From Martensiomyces pterosporus (lineage: Eukaryota; Kickxellomycota; Kickxellomycetes; Kickxellales; Kickxellaceae): DNA of 64,000 bases. Positions 8,936 through 21,660 of the stretch are shown piece by piece (the first letter of the stretch is position 1; each line of letters opens with the position of its first letter). The stretch covers positions 186,001-250,000 of the forward strand of contig MU603940.1 of assembly GCA_025201845.1 (NCBI GenBank), read 5' to 3'. The position numbers were made by a program, and so were the translations under genes. The notes beneath the pieces are model-generated. The model was not told where the DNA came from. It did no database searches and saw nothing but the letters and a program-made list of their open reading frames with translations.

Positions 8936-10765
8936 TCAGGCCATGGCACCCATCATCATTTTGGAGAGCAGCTCCGGGTGCTCCTTCATGAAGCGGAACT
9001 GGGCAGCCGTAGTCTCGCGGAATGTGATGGCAGAGACCATCTCCTCCTCAGACTTGGCCAGGTCAACAGCACGGCGGAGCATCGTCAGGCTCTCCTCAAA
9101 CATGCCGAGCTGGAGGTAGATCTGCGAGAGAGCAGCGACCGCAAGCTCGCACTCGGAGTCGACCTTGAGCGCATCCCGGATAAGGGTAAGGGCCTTGTCG
9201 GCGTTTCCGGTAGACTGGAAGAGAGCGATGGCCTGGTTGACATAGGGGAGAGGGTTGCTGCTGTCGAGCTCGACTGCCTTCTCGAATGCCTTGATGGCGC
9301 TGTCGGAGCCCCCCTGCTCGGCAAGGACCTCGCCGTAGTAGTTGTACAGATCGCTGCGCTCGGGGAACTTCTTCATGGCGGCATCAAAGGTCTTCATGGC
9401 CTCCTCGATCTGGCCGACCTTGAACTGAACAACGCCGAGCTGGATGCGCGGGTAGACAAACTCGGAATCAAGCGTGGCTGCGCGCTCGTAGTCCTTGGCA
9501 GCCTCGGAAAACTCCTGCTTGAGGAAGTGGACCTGGCCCTTCTGGAAGAACACCTCGGCGTTCTCTGGCTCAGTCTCGCCAGCAGCGTCAAGCAGGCGCG
9601 AGACCTCGTCCAGATCCTTCTTCTCCGTGAAGAGGTTGGCCTTGCGCAGGTAGCTGCGAACGTGCTTGGAGTTGATCTCAAGGGCCCTGTCCAGATCGAC
9701 AACAGCCTGGTCAAGGTTGCTCTTCAAGAAGTTGAACATGCCACGCAGACTGTAGATATCGTCGGCACGCTGGACACCGGCGCCGTCCTTCTCAGCAGCC
9801 TCAGCAGCCTTCTCGATCGATTCGATCGCCTTCGAGTACTCCTGATCGGCGATAAGGTCCAGCGCGGCGTTGTAAAGGGCATCAGCTGCAGAGAGCTCCT
9901 CGCCCTCGGCGGCAGCAGCAGCGCGCTCGCCGCTGTTCCGGAACGAGTTCAGGTAGCCGCCGATGAACGACTTTGAGGGCAGGCGGGGCTCGCGCTTCTC
10001 AACGCGCTCACGGGCCTCAGCCTCGGCAAGCTTCTTCAGGACACGCTCGGCAGACGTCGCAGCAAGGCTGTTCTTAAAGTCCTCGAGGATGCAGGCAGTG
10101 GTGAAGTCATAGAGCGAGTCGCGGAAGCGGCCAGTGCTCTCGTATGCCTGGGCGCGGCGCATCAGGGCCTTGACGTATCTGGGTTCGAGCTTGAGGGCGC
10201 TAGAGCAGTCCTCAATGACCTTTTCGTGGCTGTCCTGGGCAGCATAGCAAGCAGCGCGGTTCGAGTAGAACACGGGGTCCTCATCGAACCTCAGGGCCTG
10301 CGTGTAAAGCTCGATCGCCTTGGGGAAGCGCTTGGCCTGGAAGAACTTGTTTCCGCGCGACTTGAGGGACTGTGCAAGCTTCTTTCTTGATTCCTTGTCG
10401 AGGGCAGCAATCTGGGCGTCGCTCAGGCTCTCGGGGCTCTCCTCGTCGCCATCAAGAGTGGCAGTCGACGACGCACCGGGGGTTCCTGCAGACCCAGCCT
10501 CAGCGGTGGCGTCCTTTGCCTCGTCCTGCTCGGCAGCCTTTGCAGCCTTCTTGGCCTTCTTGGCCTTGCGTTGCCGCTTCTTCTTGTCGTCCTTCTTGGG
10601 TGTCTCGGCAGCGCGCGAGGAGTAGTACCACAGAGCAAGCCCTGTGGCGACAAGCGGCGGTATGGAGGCTGCGGCATAGAACCTCCAGCTGCGCTCGCTC
10701 AGATTCAGCTTCTCCAGAAGAGATGCCGACTTTTGCGCCGATTTGTCAACTGTGCCCTCGGACAT
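8936..10765 (-). CDS. TOM70: Tom70, mitochondrial import receptor
   Basis: Tom70 is the outer-membrane receptor that takes carrier preproteins from Hsp70/Hsp90 and passes them to the TOM pore. The 609-residue protein has a short N-terminal segment, one transmembrane anchor (about 28-48, AAASIPPLVATGLALWYY) and then a very basic, low-complexity stretch (DDKKKRQRKAKKAKK). A TPR clamp domain follows from about residue 125 (SRGNKFFQAKRFPKAIELYTQAL, then FYSNRAACYAAQ). The linker LPSKSFIGGYLNSFRN is typical of Tom70. C-terminal TPRs form the preprotein-binding core. Length and order match fungal Tom70 (617 in S. cerevisiae). It has a single exon and is divergent from KAP123. Confidence 0.96.
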   Translation of the reverse strand: MSEGTVDKSAQKSASLLEKLNLSERSWRFYAAASIPPLVATGLALWYYSSRAAETPKKDDKKKRQRKAKKAKKAAKAAEQDEAKDATAEAGSAGTPGASSTATLDGDEESPESLSDAQIAALDKESRKKLAQSLKSRGNKFFQAKRFPKAIELYTQALRFDEDPVFYSNRAACYAAQDSHEKVIEDCSSALKLEPRYVKALMRRAQAYESTGRFRDSLYDFTTACILEDFKNSLAATSAERVLKKLAEAEARERVEKREPRLPSKSFIGGYLNSFRNSGERAAAAAEGEELSAADALYNAALDLIADQEYSKAIESIEKAAEAAEKDGAGVQRADDIYSLRGMFNFLKSNLDQAVVDLDRALEINSKHVRSYLRKANLFTEKKDLDEVSRLLDAAGETEPENAEVFFQKGQVHFLKQEFSEAAKDYERAATLDSEFVYPRIQLGVVQFKVGQIEEAMKTFDAAMKKFPERSDLYNYYGEVLAEQGGSDSAIKAFEKAVELDSSNPLPYVNQAIALFQSTGNADKALTLIRDALKVDSECELAVAALSQIYLQLGMFEESLTMLRRAVDLAKSEEEMVSAITFRETTAAQFRFMKEHPELLSKMMMGAMA

Positions 10766-11391
10766 TATCGCTGCTCGGTAATTGGCTGTGATGTTAACAG
10801 ATTTCCTTCTTTAGCAGCAGCTATGCTCGCTGTTGCTGCCTTTTTTGATGGCTGTCGGCAGGGAGAGTGTGTAAAGGAGAGGAGGAGAAATGTCGCACGA
10901 GGCCAGGCAGAGGGGAGAGATAAAGCACAGCTAGATAGATGTGCTCCATGCGCCAGCACCGAGGGCTTGAGCAGAAAAATTGTGTGGTGCAGGCAGCACT
11001 CGCCCGCGCTTATGACAAGCAGAGCTTGGCGCACTTCCGCTGGGCCGGCAGGCGATGATCTGGGCTCTGATTCGCGATCAGCCGCGGATCAGAAAAGCAA
11101 AAAAAATAAATAAACGCTTTGAGCCAATGCGTGGTTTGCTGTTTACGAGCGGCGCCTGCGAGAGGGCCGAGACAAGCAGCCTCCTGCCTTGGTGTTTTTC
11201 GTTTTCTGCTCCTCCTGGCGCTTTCTCGCTATTCTCCTTTGCGTTTTGCTGTACTTGGGAACCCCTGCGCCTTCGCTCGCCTCTCCTGCTTATCGGCCTG
11301 TGCCTTGAATAGCGCTACAAACCAACCCCTCAACTGCCACTTCAGTCTATACAGCACTCAAGCAGCAGAGCACTCTAACCAAAAGCCAACC
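10766..11391. promoter_or_regulatory. Divergent promoter region TOM70 / KAP123
   Basis: The 626 bases hold the 5' regions of both genes. At 11067-11092 is an imperfect palindrome built from TGATTCGCGATCA and CCGCGGATCAG. The KAP123 side turns pyrimidine-rich (about 11180-11300), as is common in leaders here. No gene is seen. Confidence 0.5.
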
Positions 11392-14300
11392 ATGGATGTA
11401 AGTAGGCGGAATGGCTGGCTCGCTCTTGAGGAAAAGCTGCACGCACACTGGCTGAGCTGGCTGCCATCGTCTGTGTGGTATTCGCCTTTTCTGCTCCTGC
11501 CCGCGGGTACTCTTCCCGGCCTTCTCATCAGCCTTCACTGTCTCTGACCTACATGTAGCCCCAGTTTCTCAGCGGTCTTCAGGATCTCCTCCAGAGACTC
11601 GTCTTCGCATCGGACACCCAGTCGATTCAGACGGTTACCAGCAGCCTGAACCAGCAGTTCTACACCAATGCGGCTTGCATCCCAGCCCTATTGACGATTG
11701 CCAAGGACAATGAGCAGTGGCAGGTAAATATCGACAGAGATTTCTGGCACAGCACGGGTATTCGAAGCTCCACAACGCCTCTCCGCTGCTGCAGTGGATG
11801 AATGGCCGAATACACACGGCTGGACTGACAGCAGATGATGTGCACGCATCCAATATTTGAGCAATAGGTCCGCCAGCTTGCGGCTGTTGAGCTGCGCAAG
11901 CGTGTCCCCAAGTTCTGGGGCGAGATTGACGACGGTACAAAGCAGCAAATCAGGGAGATGATTCTGAAGATGATTGTGGAAGAGAAGGACAACCTGACCC
12001 GCCACGGACTTGCGCGCGTTATCTCTTCGGTCGCAAAGATCGATATCCCAAACCAGCAGTGGGGTAGCCTCATTCAATTTTTGTATGAGTGCTGCCAGAG
12101 CCCGACTGCCGCTCACCGCGAGATCGGCGTGTACGTCCTAGACTCGCTGTTTGAGACCATTGCCGACACCATGGCCGAGCACATGCAGCATCTGTTCAGC
12201 CTGTTCTCCAGGCTGATCAACGACCCCGAGAGCCTGATGGTGCAGGTTACTACCCTGGAGGCACTTGGAAAGGTTGCCGAGTTCATCGAGCCCGAGGACC
12301 GCAGCGCCATCAGCACTTTCCAGGGCCTTGTTCCGGCCATGGCTCAGGTTCTACAGAAGTGTCTGGCGAACAACGAGGAGGACTCGGCTAGCCGCTGCTT
12401 TGAGGTGTTCAACACCCTGCTCCTGCTGGAGACGCCGCTGCTTAACCGCCACTTTGGAGAGCTGATTGAGTTCAGCATCAACGTTGGCGGCAACGAGGAT
12501 CTGGACGACAACCTGCGCATCATGGCGCTCAACTTTTTGGTCTGGACAGCTACCTAGTAAGTACACTCCAGCGAGGGCATGCGCTCGTTTCTGCCGCTGC
12601 ATGCCAAAGCTCACCTCCTGATCTCCCTTGCGCCGCTGCTGCCCTCTCTGCCATGCACACCACCGCCGCTAACTCTATTGGGCGCAACTGCACAGGCTGA
12701 TTGATTGTCCTCGGAAGCAGATAGTGGCAGAGAGAGGCGGTGATGGTGGGTTCCAGCTGCCTGTATTGGCAATATTGAATAGTGCTGTATGAAAAATGCC
12801 CGTGCATCCATTCACCAGCAAACAAGCAGCGAATGCGCTGTGAAATTCCCTTTTTCATATATGCAAGCGTGTTGCACGGTACGCTAGCCCCCGTAGATAT
12901 GCACATGTCTTCCGCACACCGAGATTCATGCTTTATATACAACTTCACGTTGCCATTATTCCAAGCAAAGAGCTGAGATTGGCGGGACATGCTCTACCGC
13001 AACGCACTCTATTTGGCACACCGCAGGCACAATATGCCCTTGTGGAGCCGATCTGCCACCCACCCGCACATCTACGCGTGCCATTATTGTCCTGCCCCGT
13101 CCATCTGCTTTTGTAACAATGCCGCAGGTGACCGTGCGTACATATGAGCCAATGTGGGCGCTGAGCCCTCTGTCCCCTCCAGCATGCTCGCTTTCCCTCC
13201 TCAAACACTGGCTGCAAGCGTACACACTCAATCATGTCGGCTCATTTTTAAACTAACCACGCCTGGCATGTAGCAAGCGCGGTCGCCTGCAGAAGCTCAA
13301 GATTGTGCAGCCGCTTATCGAGAAGATGCTGCCCATCACCACCCAGGAAGATCCTGAGGATGTCGACGATGATTCGCCCTCCAGGGTAAGTCCCCATGTC
13401 TGCTATGCTACCACCTCCATTCGGCTTTCTCGCCTCCCCCCGCCTTCGCCGCTTCTGCCTTTGTTAATCCAGCCAATCGGTGAATGCAACTGAACACTGG
13501 ACATATGTACGCCCTGCCCCTTATTTTTCTAATATCGCACTTGTGCGTATCTCGTAGCAGACAATGCCACGATAATTGCATGTCAGATGACACAGCATTG
13601 GCAGTTTTTGTTGCTATGAACTAGGCATTCCAGCAGGTATCTTTGCTGGACGGGATATGCACAGCTGAAATGGAATGCCTAATTTTACATGCCCGCTGCT
13701 GCCTTTGTTTTGGTACACGTAGCGGTTGCTCCGGCCGCCGTTTGCTGGTGTCTGATGCAATCGCCATTGTGCTGAAAGAACAAACCAAAATGATGCAACA
13801 CCAAGGGTGCGCTCCATTCTTCAGCGCTCCTCAGAGAGGCCTTCCTTTTCTTTTGTTGCTGCCCGTAATGCGTGCATTAATTTGTAAGCACACGCGGTGT
13901 GAGAGATACCAGGATGATAGAAGGGATGCTGACATGCTTGTTTTTTGTTGTTGTTGTGGTCGCTGTGGTCGCTGTGGTTGGTGCTATTTGCACCCGGTAC
14001 GCTGCTAGCAGCGGCGCTTCTCTCCAAGCCCTATCCCCGTTTTTGTCTAATCATGCGCATGTATGTGCGTTTACTAATTGTGACATCAACCGCTTTGCAT
14101 ACCACTCGGCATGTCTATATTGTAATTGCGCTACCGCCCGTGATTGCTGTGCTAATTCTCCAATAGGTTGCGCTGCGCGTGCTTAACGTCCTGTCAACAA
14201 ACCTTCCTCCGCAGCAAGTGTTCCCAGCTGTGATCAGCCTCGTGCTTCAGTACATGCAAAATGCCGACCCAATGTTCCGCAAGGGCGCAATGCTCAGTTT

Positions 14301-17300
14301 AGCCGTAAGTACTGTGAGAGACTTCAGCACCCGCACACACCACGCACCCATGTCGTATTTGCCAGGCACACTGTACACCCATGTATGCCCCCTATATGTA
14401 CCTACATGTGTACGCGGCTCAGCTGGGCGAGATGCTGCGCTCGGCATTTGATGGCGTGTTTTGGGGGAGGAGGAGAAAGCTGGGCGGCGCCATTACCGAG
14501 CAAGCACAGAATAGCGGATGACAGGGCGATACCGGAGGTGTGCATCTCTTCTGGCTGGCACGCCGGCGGAATTATGAGCCCTATCAGCGCTTAGAGCATG
14601 CCCCTCTTCCTCCTGCCAGCTGCTACATCCGCCACAGATGTAGCAGCTGCGTTTCCCGCAAACCAGATCTCCAAGCTTTGGCACATGCTTGAGGTCGCTT
14701 GGCAGCTTCTTTTCGCCCACTATTGTGGCAATGGCGCACGCGGAAGAACTTGTCAACTGCCACCCACCCTTGGCCTTGTACTGCGACGCTGTGCCTGCTG
14801 CTGCTTGAATTCTGTGGTTGCGGTTTTTTTCTGTTTGCTGCATGATTTCCCCGTTGGCGGGTCCCAGTGCTGGGCCGGGCGCTGACTGCCAATATGCAGC
14901 TGGTAATTCGTGCATATATACGCCATTTGTCATCCATGCGCACGCTCTCATCCTCTTCCCTGTGTACGCCGCTTTTTTGCTTGAGCAAAAGGCATGCAGC
15001 GAGTCTTTTGACAGCGCCGATCACGCTTTCTTTGTGGGCGACATGTGGCCACCGATCTCGACGGCCTCCAGACCCACTCCTCCCCAAAAAAAAGCCGCTT
15101 CTAAATTTTCAAAATTCATTTCGAACCAACCCCCCCTCGCATTTCCTTTCGCCCTTTTTGCTGTTCCTCCTGGAGCATTCACAAATGGCCTGTCTGTGTA
15201 TCTTTTGCTCACCCGGTTGCCTTTAGCATGTCTTACTAACTCGTGTGGCACCACATGCCTTTGCTGCTGCTGGACTTTTCCGACTGACAGATCACCATTG
15301 AGGGATGTGTTGACTTTATCCGCCCCAAGACCGGTGACATTGTCGCTCTTGTTGGTGCTGGGCTCAGTGATCCCGATGCGCGTGTCCGCCGCGCATCGTG
15401 CATGGCTCTGGGCTGTATTGCTGGTAAGCTCCCTTTCCGTTCCTCTCTCTCTCGCCCGCGTCTGGCTCTGCTCTTGTTTAGCATGCCGGATGTGTGCTGC
15501 CTTTGCTGCCACTGCCTTGAGGCGCGCGCTCAGAAACGCGCCACTGCCAGGCGCGACCAAAATGCTGCTAATTGCCTGCTTCCTTTGGCCGTAATCCTGC
15601 TGCTGCGCCAAAGATGCATTCTGCGTGTTTATCTGTAGACCAGCTGGACGACGAGATTGCAGAGTATCACGAGAAGCTCCTGCCGCTCATCTTCGGCCTG
15701 CTCAACGACAGCAACAAGGAGATCGTCAAGTACGCATGCAGCGCGCTGGAGGCGATCCTTGAGGGCCTTGGCGACTCCATTCTGAACTATTTGCCCCAGC
15801 TCATGGAGCGTCTCATTGTTCTCCTTGACACCGGCGCAATGGAGGTCAAGCCCATTGCTCTTGCTGCAATTGGCAGCGCCGCCCACTCGTCGGGCGACTC
15901 GTTTGCCCCTTACTTTAACGAGGTCGTTGCCCGCATCAAGCAGGCAATGGCGCTGACTGGCGATGACGACGCCCTTGCACTGCGCGGCGTGGCTACCGAC
16001 ACTGCTGGAGCCATTGCTGAGGCTGTGGGGAAGGATGCCTTCCGCCCGCACCTTGAGGAGACCATGACGTTTGCTCTCCAGGGCATGGAGATCGAGTCGT
16101 CCAACATGCGCGACTGTGGCTTCTGCTACTTTGGCGTTATGAGCCGTGTGTTCAAGGAGGAGTTCTCCCAGTACCTCTCGTTTATTGCGCCTCACTTGCT
16201 TCAGACATTCCGCATGGACGAGTCTGCGGCATTTGGCCTTGATGACGACAGCAACGCCAACGGCGATGTGGACGACGACGAGGAGGAGGATGCGGGATTC
16301 AATGTCAGCACTGCAATTGCCGATGAGAAGGAGATTGCTGCCGATGCTGCCGGCGAGTTGTTTGCCAGCACCACCACTGGATTCCTTCCGTATGTCCAGG
16401 ATACTGCCAAGGAGCTGATCGAGCTCCTCGAGCACTACTCCGACACGACCCGCAAGTCTGCTCTTGTTGCGCTGTTCACCTATATTCGGACTTTCAACAA
16501 GATGGCCAACCCCGAGCAATGGAAGGCCGGAGTTCCATTGGTAAGTTTGGCCCTCAGCTGTGCCGCCGCTATTTCTTTCCTTGATCTGCAGTGGTTTGCC
16601 TCTTCCTCAGATGTACCCACAGACAGCCTCGCTGTTCCTCTGCCTTTGTTGCCTTGTTCTGTATTGTGCTGCCTTGTTTTGTGTGCTCTTGCAGCACTCA
16701 GCCCATCCTATGCCTTGCTGTTTGTGAGCTTTCTGCGCCTCCATTCATCGCGGCCGCCATTTGCCGCTCGGCTCCCGTACGTCCCTCCTTTTCGCTGCCG
16801 CCACAATAAGTTTCTTGGCTAGCAGTGTGAGGGGATTGTACAGAGGCCAACGAGGAGGCGGCAGCGGTTGTAGAAGCTATAGATAACGATTTTTAAATGA
16901 GGTGCCTGCACAGCTGCACGTCGGCATTTGTGAACTTTTGTCCCTCCATTGTGCTGTGCACCAGACAAGCAGCATTTCACTGCGCATTGTCCTACCCATT
17001 CTTCCACTCGAGCTCACACTCCAGCACTGGCCCTCTCTCTCTCTTGAGCTATCGCCGCTACAGCTATGCAGAGCGCTAGCGCACAGCTCGAATTCCCGGA
17101 TTCATGGCGACCAGCACCACCGCAACCACCACCACGCCATCTCTTTTTGTTTGAATGGCTGTACGCGCGTGTGCTTCGACAACCTTTGCATGTTCCGCTG
17201 GGTGCACATGGTGTGGTGCCTGTGGTGAACGCATGCCTGCGTGCCTGTCTGCCTGCGTGCCTGTCTGCCTGCGTGCCTGTCTGCCTGCGTGCCTGTCTGC

Positions 17301-20300
17301 CTGCCAGCCATGCATACACCCATCACACACCCCTGTTATTTTCCCATTTACCTCAGCCATCCCATTTCACACATACTTGTTCTGCCCAATCTGTGGCATC
17401 CTGCACCCACACTCTTATCACCTGGACACTGCTCCCCTTCTGCCCACTGGCTGCTGAGTATGAAGGGCGTCTGATCCCTACCGCCCCTCGCAGACGCCTT
17501 TGTGCGCACACTACTCCTCTCACTCAGCCATTTCTCCGTGACTGCACAGCGACGGCATTGTCGGCACACAGCTGAGAGGCATCCATTTGGCTGTGAGTGT
17601 GAATGTGTTAACTCGCCAAACAAAAAAAAAAAAAGGCTGCTACAACAGGCGGCGTATTGTGATGAAGCTAACTTGCATTCCCTTTCTTTGTTCGGCTCTA
17701 CAACTTTTTGCATGTCACGCGCTGTCGCTTCTGTGTACTGCCTGGATGGCTACTGTAGAGAGTGCCTGTCGACGAGAACACCGACTCCATGATCAAGCTG
17801 GTCCTTCCCGCACTGGTCAAGATGTGGGAGGATGAAGACGACAAGTAAGTTGCCACTAGCAGCCCCATGTCCACACGCGCATTGCCCTGGTGCCCCGCTC
17901 CGGTGTTCTTAACATTTGCAGCTGAACGGCCGCACCTGATTCATGTATCGGGGCTTTTTGTTGCTTGCTGTGACATCGCCCCTGTGCGGATGCTTTAAAA
18001 TGTTTAATAGGCTGGTGGTTACTCAAATCTGCACCGAGCTCCGTTCTATCATGCAAGACGTTGGACCTGCCGTCACAATTGACTGTAAGTATACGGATAT
18101 GCTGTTACTCGCTTATGTCAAGGCCTGAAGCGGATGCACCCACTCCTCAGTGGCTCTGTCTGGATGCGCCTTCAATTACTGCTACATCCATATACAGAAA
18201 TGGCAGACGGGGCAGCAATCACATGTGTGCGTTCGTTTGGAATTGTGGATTTGTTTGGCAACCACCCCCCCGCTGCCTCCTCTCTTTCTATCACTCCACG
18301 CGATTTCCAACACGGGTCCACCCCATGCCACAAAGAGCGGAGGCAATGGCTGTGGTTGCGGCTGCCTGTCTCATTCATTCCTGGCTGCAGCACACGCACA
18401 CTCATGCACATGTGTGTATAGACGCTTGTCTGCTGTGCATGGCAGCTTGAACGTCCCCCAACTTGGCTGCTGCCTGCCCTTCTGCTGTGCTTAATTTGGG
18501 AGTATGCACTCGAACTCCGCTGTGCGTACGCCGTCACTTGCGTGCACTGGGAGTAGGGGGGAGGATATGCGATTCCTACGGATGTATGCTTTTGCAGGCG
18601 TATATGTGCACGCGTAACTTGTTTTGGACAGCGCGCAAATCGCTCCCTTGTGGATCCTTCAGATAGCGATGATCTTGTCCATAGAAGGAGAGCGATAGAG
18701 AACGGACACAGGGGGTCACTCGGGTGCTCATGCAGCATGCTCAAAAACAATATCTGCTACACAGCAAGCAAATCCCCCCTCTTCCTCCTTGTCCACACAC
18801 AAGCTCGGGCCATTTCGCCGTGGACTGGCGCTCGTGTTTTGCTAACATGGCGTGCTGAATCCTCTCTGACACATGTAGACGCCGAGGAGATTGCCAAGTA
18901 CATTCTTGAGATTTTCGAGAAGAAGGCGCTGTGCCAGACTGTTGACATTGACGACGAAGAGGAGGCTCTTGAGGACGACGATGATCTGGCTGAGCATGAT
19001 TCGCTGCTCATCGGAGCTGCTGCCGACTGCGTGGCCGAGTTTGCGGATGTGTTTGGGGAAGGCTTTGAGCCCATCATGGACACGTTCCTGCCCCACATTG
19101 CGGGCTATGCGGTAAGTAGAGCGGCAAGGGGAGGCAAGAACGGCAGCGCCCTTTGGCGAAGCAAGATGTGTGTGAATGCGGGGCCTCTGCAAGGCCCACT
19201 TGCTCGTAGCCATGAATGGGACTTGGGCAGCCTCTCTGTCGCATAGCCAGCAACCGCACGCAGCCCTGATGTCCCTCCTTGATGCATTGTGTCATTACTT
19301 TGCAATATTTTTGCGGCTGCTGCCGCTGCTGCAGAGTGCGGAGCAGCAATTCGTGCGTGCACCTGTGCTGCTTGCGAGACTGGGACATGTGTTGCTAACT
19401 CTTTGCTTTGAAAAATGCCCGTTTGCGTGCTTTTTGCGTGGTAGAAGGCGAGCTTTGGTGTGAGCGAGCGGGCTATGGCTGTTGGATGTCTGGCTGAAAT
19501 CACCAAGAACATGGGCCCAGCCATCACCAAGTATGCTGAGGTAAGTGCCAAAAAAAAGCCACCATTGGGTTTTCTAGAGCGCTGGACATGGATCATGTAT
19601 CTTTCTTTTTTTGCCCGTGCTTTGGTAAACTCGGGAGCCAGACGCAGTGGATGGCGCTTTCTCGCAGCTCCACGTTTACCCGCTACGCCTCCTTGCCGCC
19701 ATGCTTGCACGCCATCACCCCCACCCGCCTCTCCCCCCACTCCCCACACAGCCGTCGCATAGGCTATCTTTGTATGATGCATGTATGGCGACACCATTCA
19801 GTTGCGGTTTCTGTTGGGAGTGAATGCGAATGGCGGCATGTAGCGCGGCTGCTGCTGCTGACTCTGTCTGCGGGAACCCTCTCCTGTCCCAGAAATCGCG
19901 CTGTTTTCTCTTTTGGCTTTGGTGGCTGTCCACTTGGCTTGTTATGCTTGGCACACGCGATACCCATTTTAGCACCATATTTGTGCTGCTTTTGGACAGT
20001 TGCGGCTGTTGTGGTGGTTGTGGTGGTTGTGGTGGTGACACCACTAGCTGTGCTGGTGGCAATCCGATACAGCGATTTTCTTGGCAGCTGTCGACATGCT
20101 CCTCAAATCCGTGTATCGCTGTGCCTAGCTCATCCCCTATTGCCCGAATAATGAAAGCAATGCACTTTGTGCTTGCATCGGCATGCCTCGTCCCCCAAAC
20201 AGGTTGCAGCCAGGCCTGAGCTGCGCATGCTGTAAAGAAGGGCCTGCGCAGAGCGCACGATACCTGAGAGAGCACCACCTCTATTCGTTGGGCGATTTTA

Positions 20301-21660
20301 TTCGCTGCAAACTCGCTTCTTTCGGCCTGCATATGCGGGCATTAGCGAGAATGGATGAGTGTGCGAGGGAAAGGAGCGCACCAGCTGCAGCCACTAGCCT
20401 ATTATTGCGATTACCCTGATATCCTAACCGAGGCCTGCGCTGCTTGATCCGTGTTTGACAATACTTGGTGCACAATGCTGTAGACTCTGTTCCCTATCTT
20501 CATGGCTGGTCTCCAGGACCCTGAGCCTGAGGTTCGTAGCAATGCAGCATATGGAGTCGGTGTGCTGATCGAGGCAGCAACCATTGATGCGTCCCCGTAC
20601 TTCAACGACGTGCTGAAGGCTGTGTACCCTCTGATTCAGCTGGCAGGCAACCAGAACAACGCCAACGATAACGCGGCTGGATGCGTTGCTCGGCTTATCC
20701 TAGAAAACGCCGATGCAGTTCCTCTGGGCGACGTGCTTCCGTCGTGGATCGCGGCACTGCCCATCAAGACTGACCACCTCGAGGACATCCCGGTGTACGA
20801 CGCCGTGTGCCACTTGCTCAAGAATAAGCGCGCTGAGGTAAGTAGGAAAGCACCTTGCTGTTTCTGCCGATCTGCCACTATGGCATTTTCCTGCGCTGGC
20901 TGGCTAGAGCTGTCTTTTGGCTAGGTGGCTATTGGCATGGCGGGTGGTTGTCATTTCACTCCTCGTGTTTCCCTTCTATTTTCATCAAGTGAGAATGGGG
21001 GGGGATTGCCACTTCAGGGCTGCATGTGCAACTTTCCAAAGAAGGGACAGAGTCGCGTGTGCGAGTGTCTTGTGAATGCGTCCTGGAATTACCACACCCG
21101 CCGTGCCACCTGCCCATCCGTCCCTGTGCTGGCGCATCCTACTCCTACTCGCAAATTTGCCGCATATGTGACGCGGAGAGTGTGATGTAGCTGTTGCTCG
21201 CCTTTGATATATAATATGCGTGCGCCAAAGGCCGGAGCGCTTGTTTGTGTGTGCTTTATTTACGCCATGGCAAGCACGATGTGTGGGATCGTGCGTTGAC
21301 ACAATAGCTTTGACATGCTATCCTGGCGATTAATGCCTGCAAGCGGCCTGGCAACATCTTCACATGTGTGCAAGGATTCACTCTTTTGCAGAGCAGCTGA
21401 GCCCTTGCTTGGTGGTCATGCCGGTGGTGGTGGTGGTGTTTGTTGGCCATGACTGCGGATACGATGCACAGGTCCGATTGCTTGCACGGTGCGCATGATG
21501 CTGTATCTCACGCGTTTCAAACAAGCTGTTGCAATTCTTGTGGCTCGTGTTGTAGGTTGAGCCGTTCCTGGCAGCACTGACGCCGGTTCTGAAGCAGGCC
21601 ATGGAGGACCCGAACACTCTGTTCACTGAGGAGAGCCGCCAGTACCTTGCTTCTCTCTGA
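11392..21660 (+). CDS. KAP123: Kap123 / importin-4 family karyopherin beta (13 exons)
   Basis: This nuclear import receptor carries ribosomal proteins and histones past nucleoporins. The exons are join(11392..11397,11559..11723,11868..12556,13274..13385,14167..14304,15291..15423,15639..16540,17759..17844,18011..18084,18879..19111,19445..19540,20484..20837,21556..21660), 3,093 nt and 1,030 residues; every junction keeps phase. Exon 1 encodes only Met-Asp, and the joined start MDPQFLSGLQDLL resembles yeast MDQQFLSQLEQ. HEAT repeats run throughout. An acidic loop (DDDSNANGDVDDDEEEDAG) and a second one (DDEEEALEDDDD, after CQTVDI) are Kap123 hallmarks. Late blocks such as RSNAAYGVGVLIE and NAAGCVARLILENA fit the family. 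Introns range from 144 to 1,218 nt and total 7,176 nt, unlike every other gene here. No function is seen inside them. Confidence 0.93.
17235..17304. repeat. Minisatellite, 16-bp unit, about 4.4 copies
   Basis: The unit GCCTGCGTGCCTGTCT repeats four times perfectly (17235-17298) and then in part. It lies in KAP123 intron 7 (16541-17758), the longest intron. Cys-rich open frames across it are artefacts of the repeat. Confidence 0.9.
20005..20037. repeat. TGG/TTG-rich simple repeat
   Basis: A run of GTGGTGGTT units lies in KAP123 intron 11 (19541-20483). It is low-complexity DNA. Confidence 0.7.

Noticed and set aside
17066..17575. Cys-rich frames over the KAP123 intron 7 repeat
   Set aside because: The periodic CLPACLSACVP pattern is the translated minisatellite, not a protein.
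11398..21555. Intronic snoRNAs in KAP123
   Set aside because: I looked for C box (RTGATGA) and D box (CTGA) pairs at snoRNA spacing in the introns and found only isolated partial matches. A covariance-model search would be decisive.
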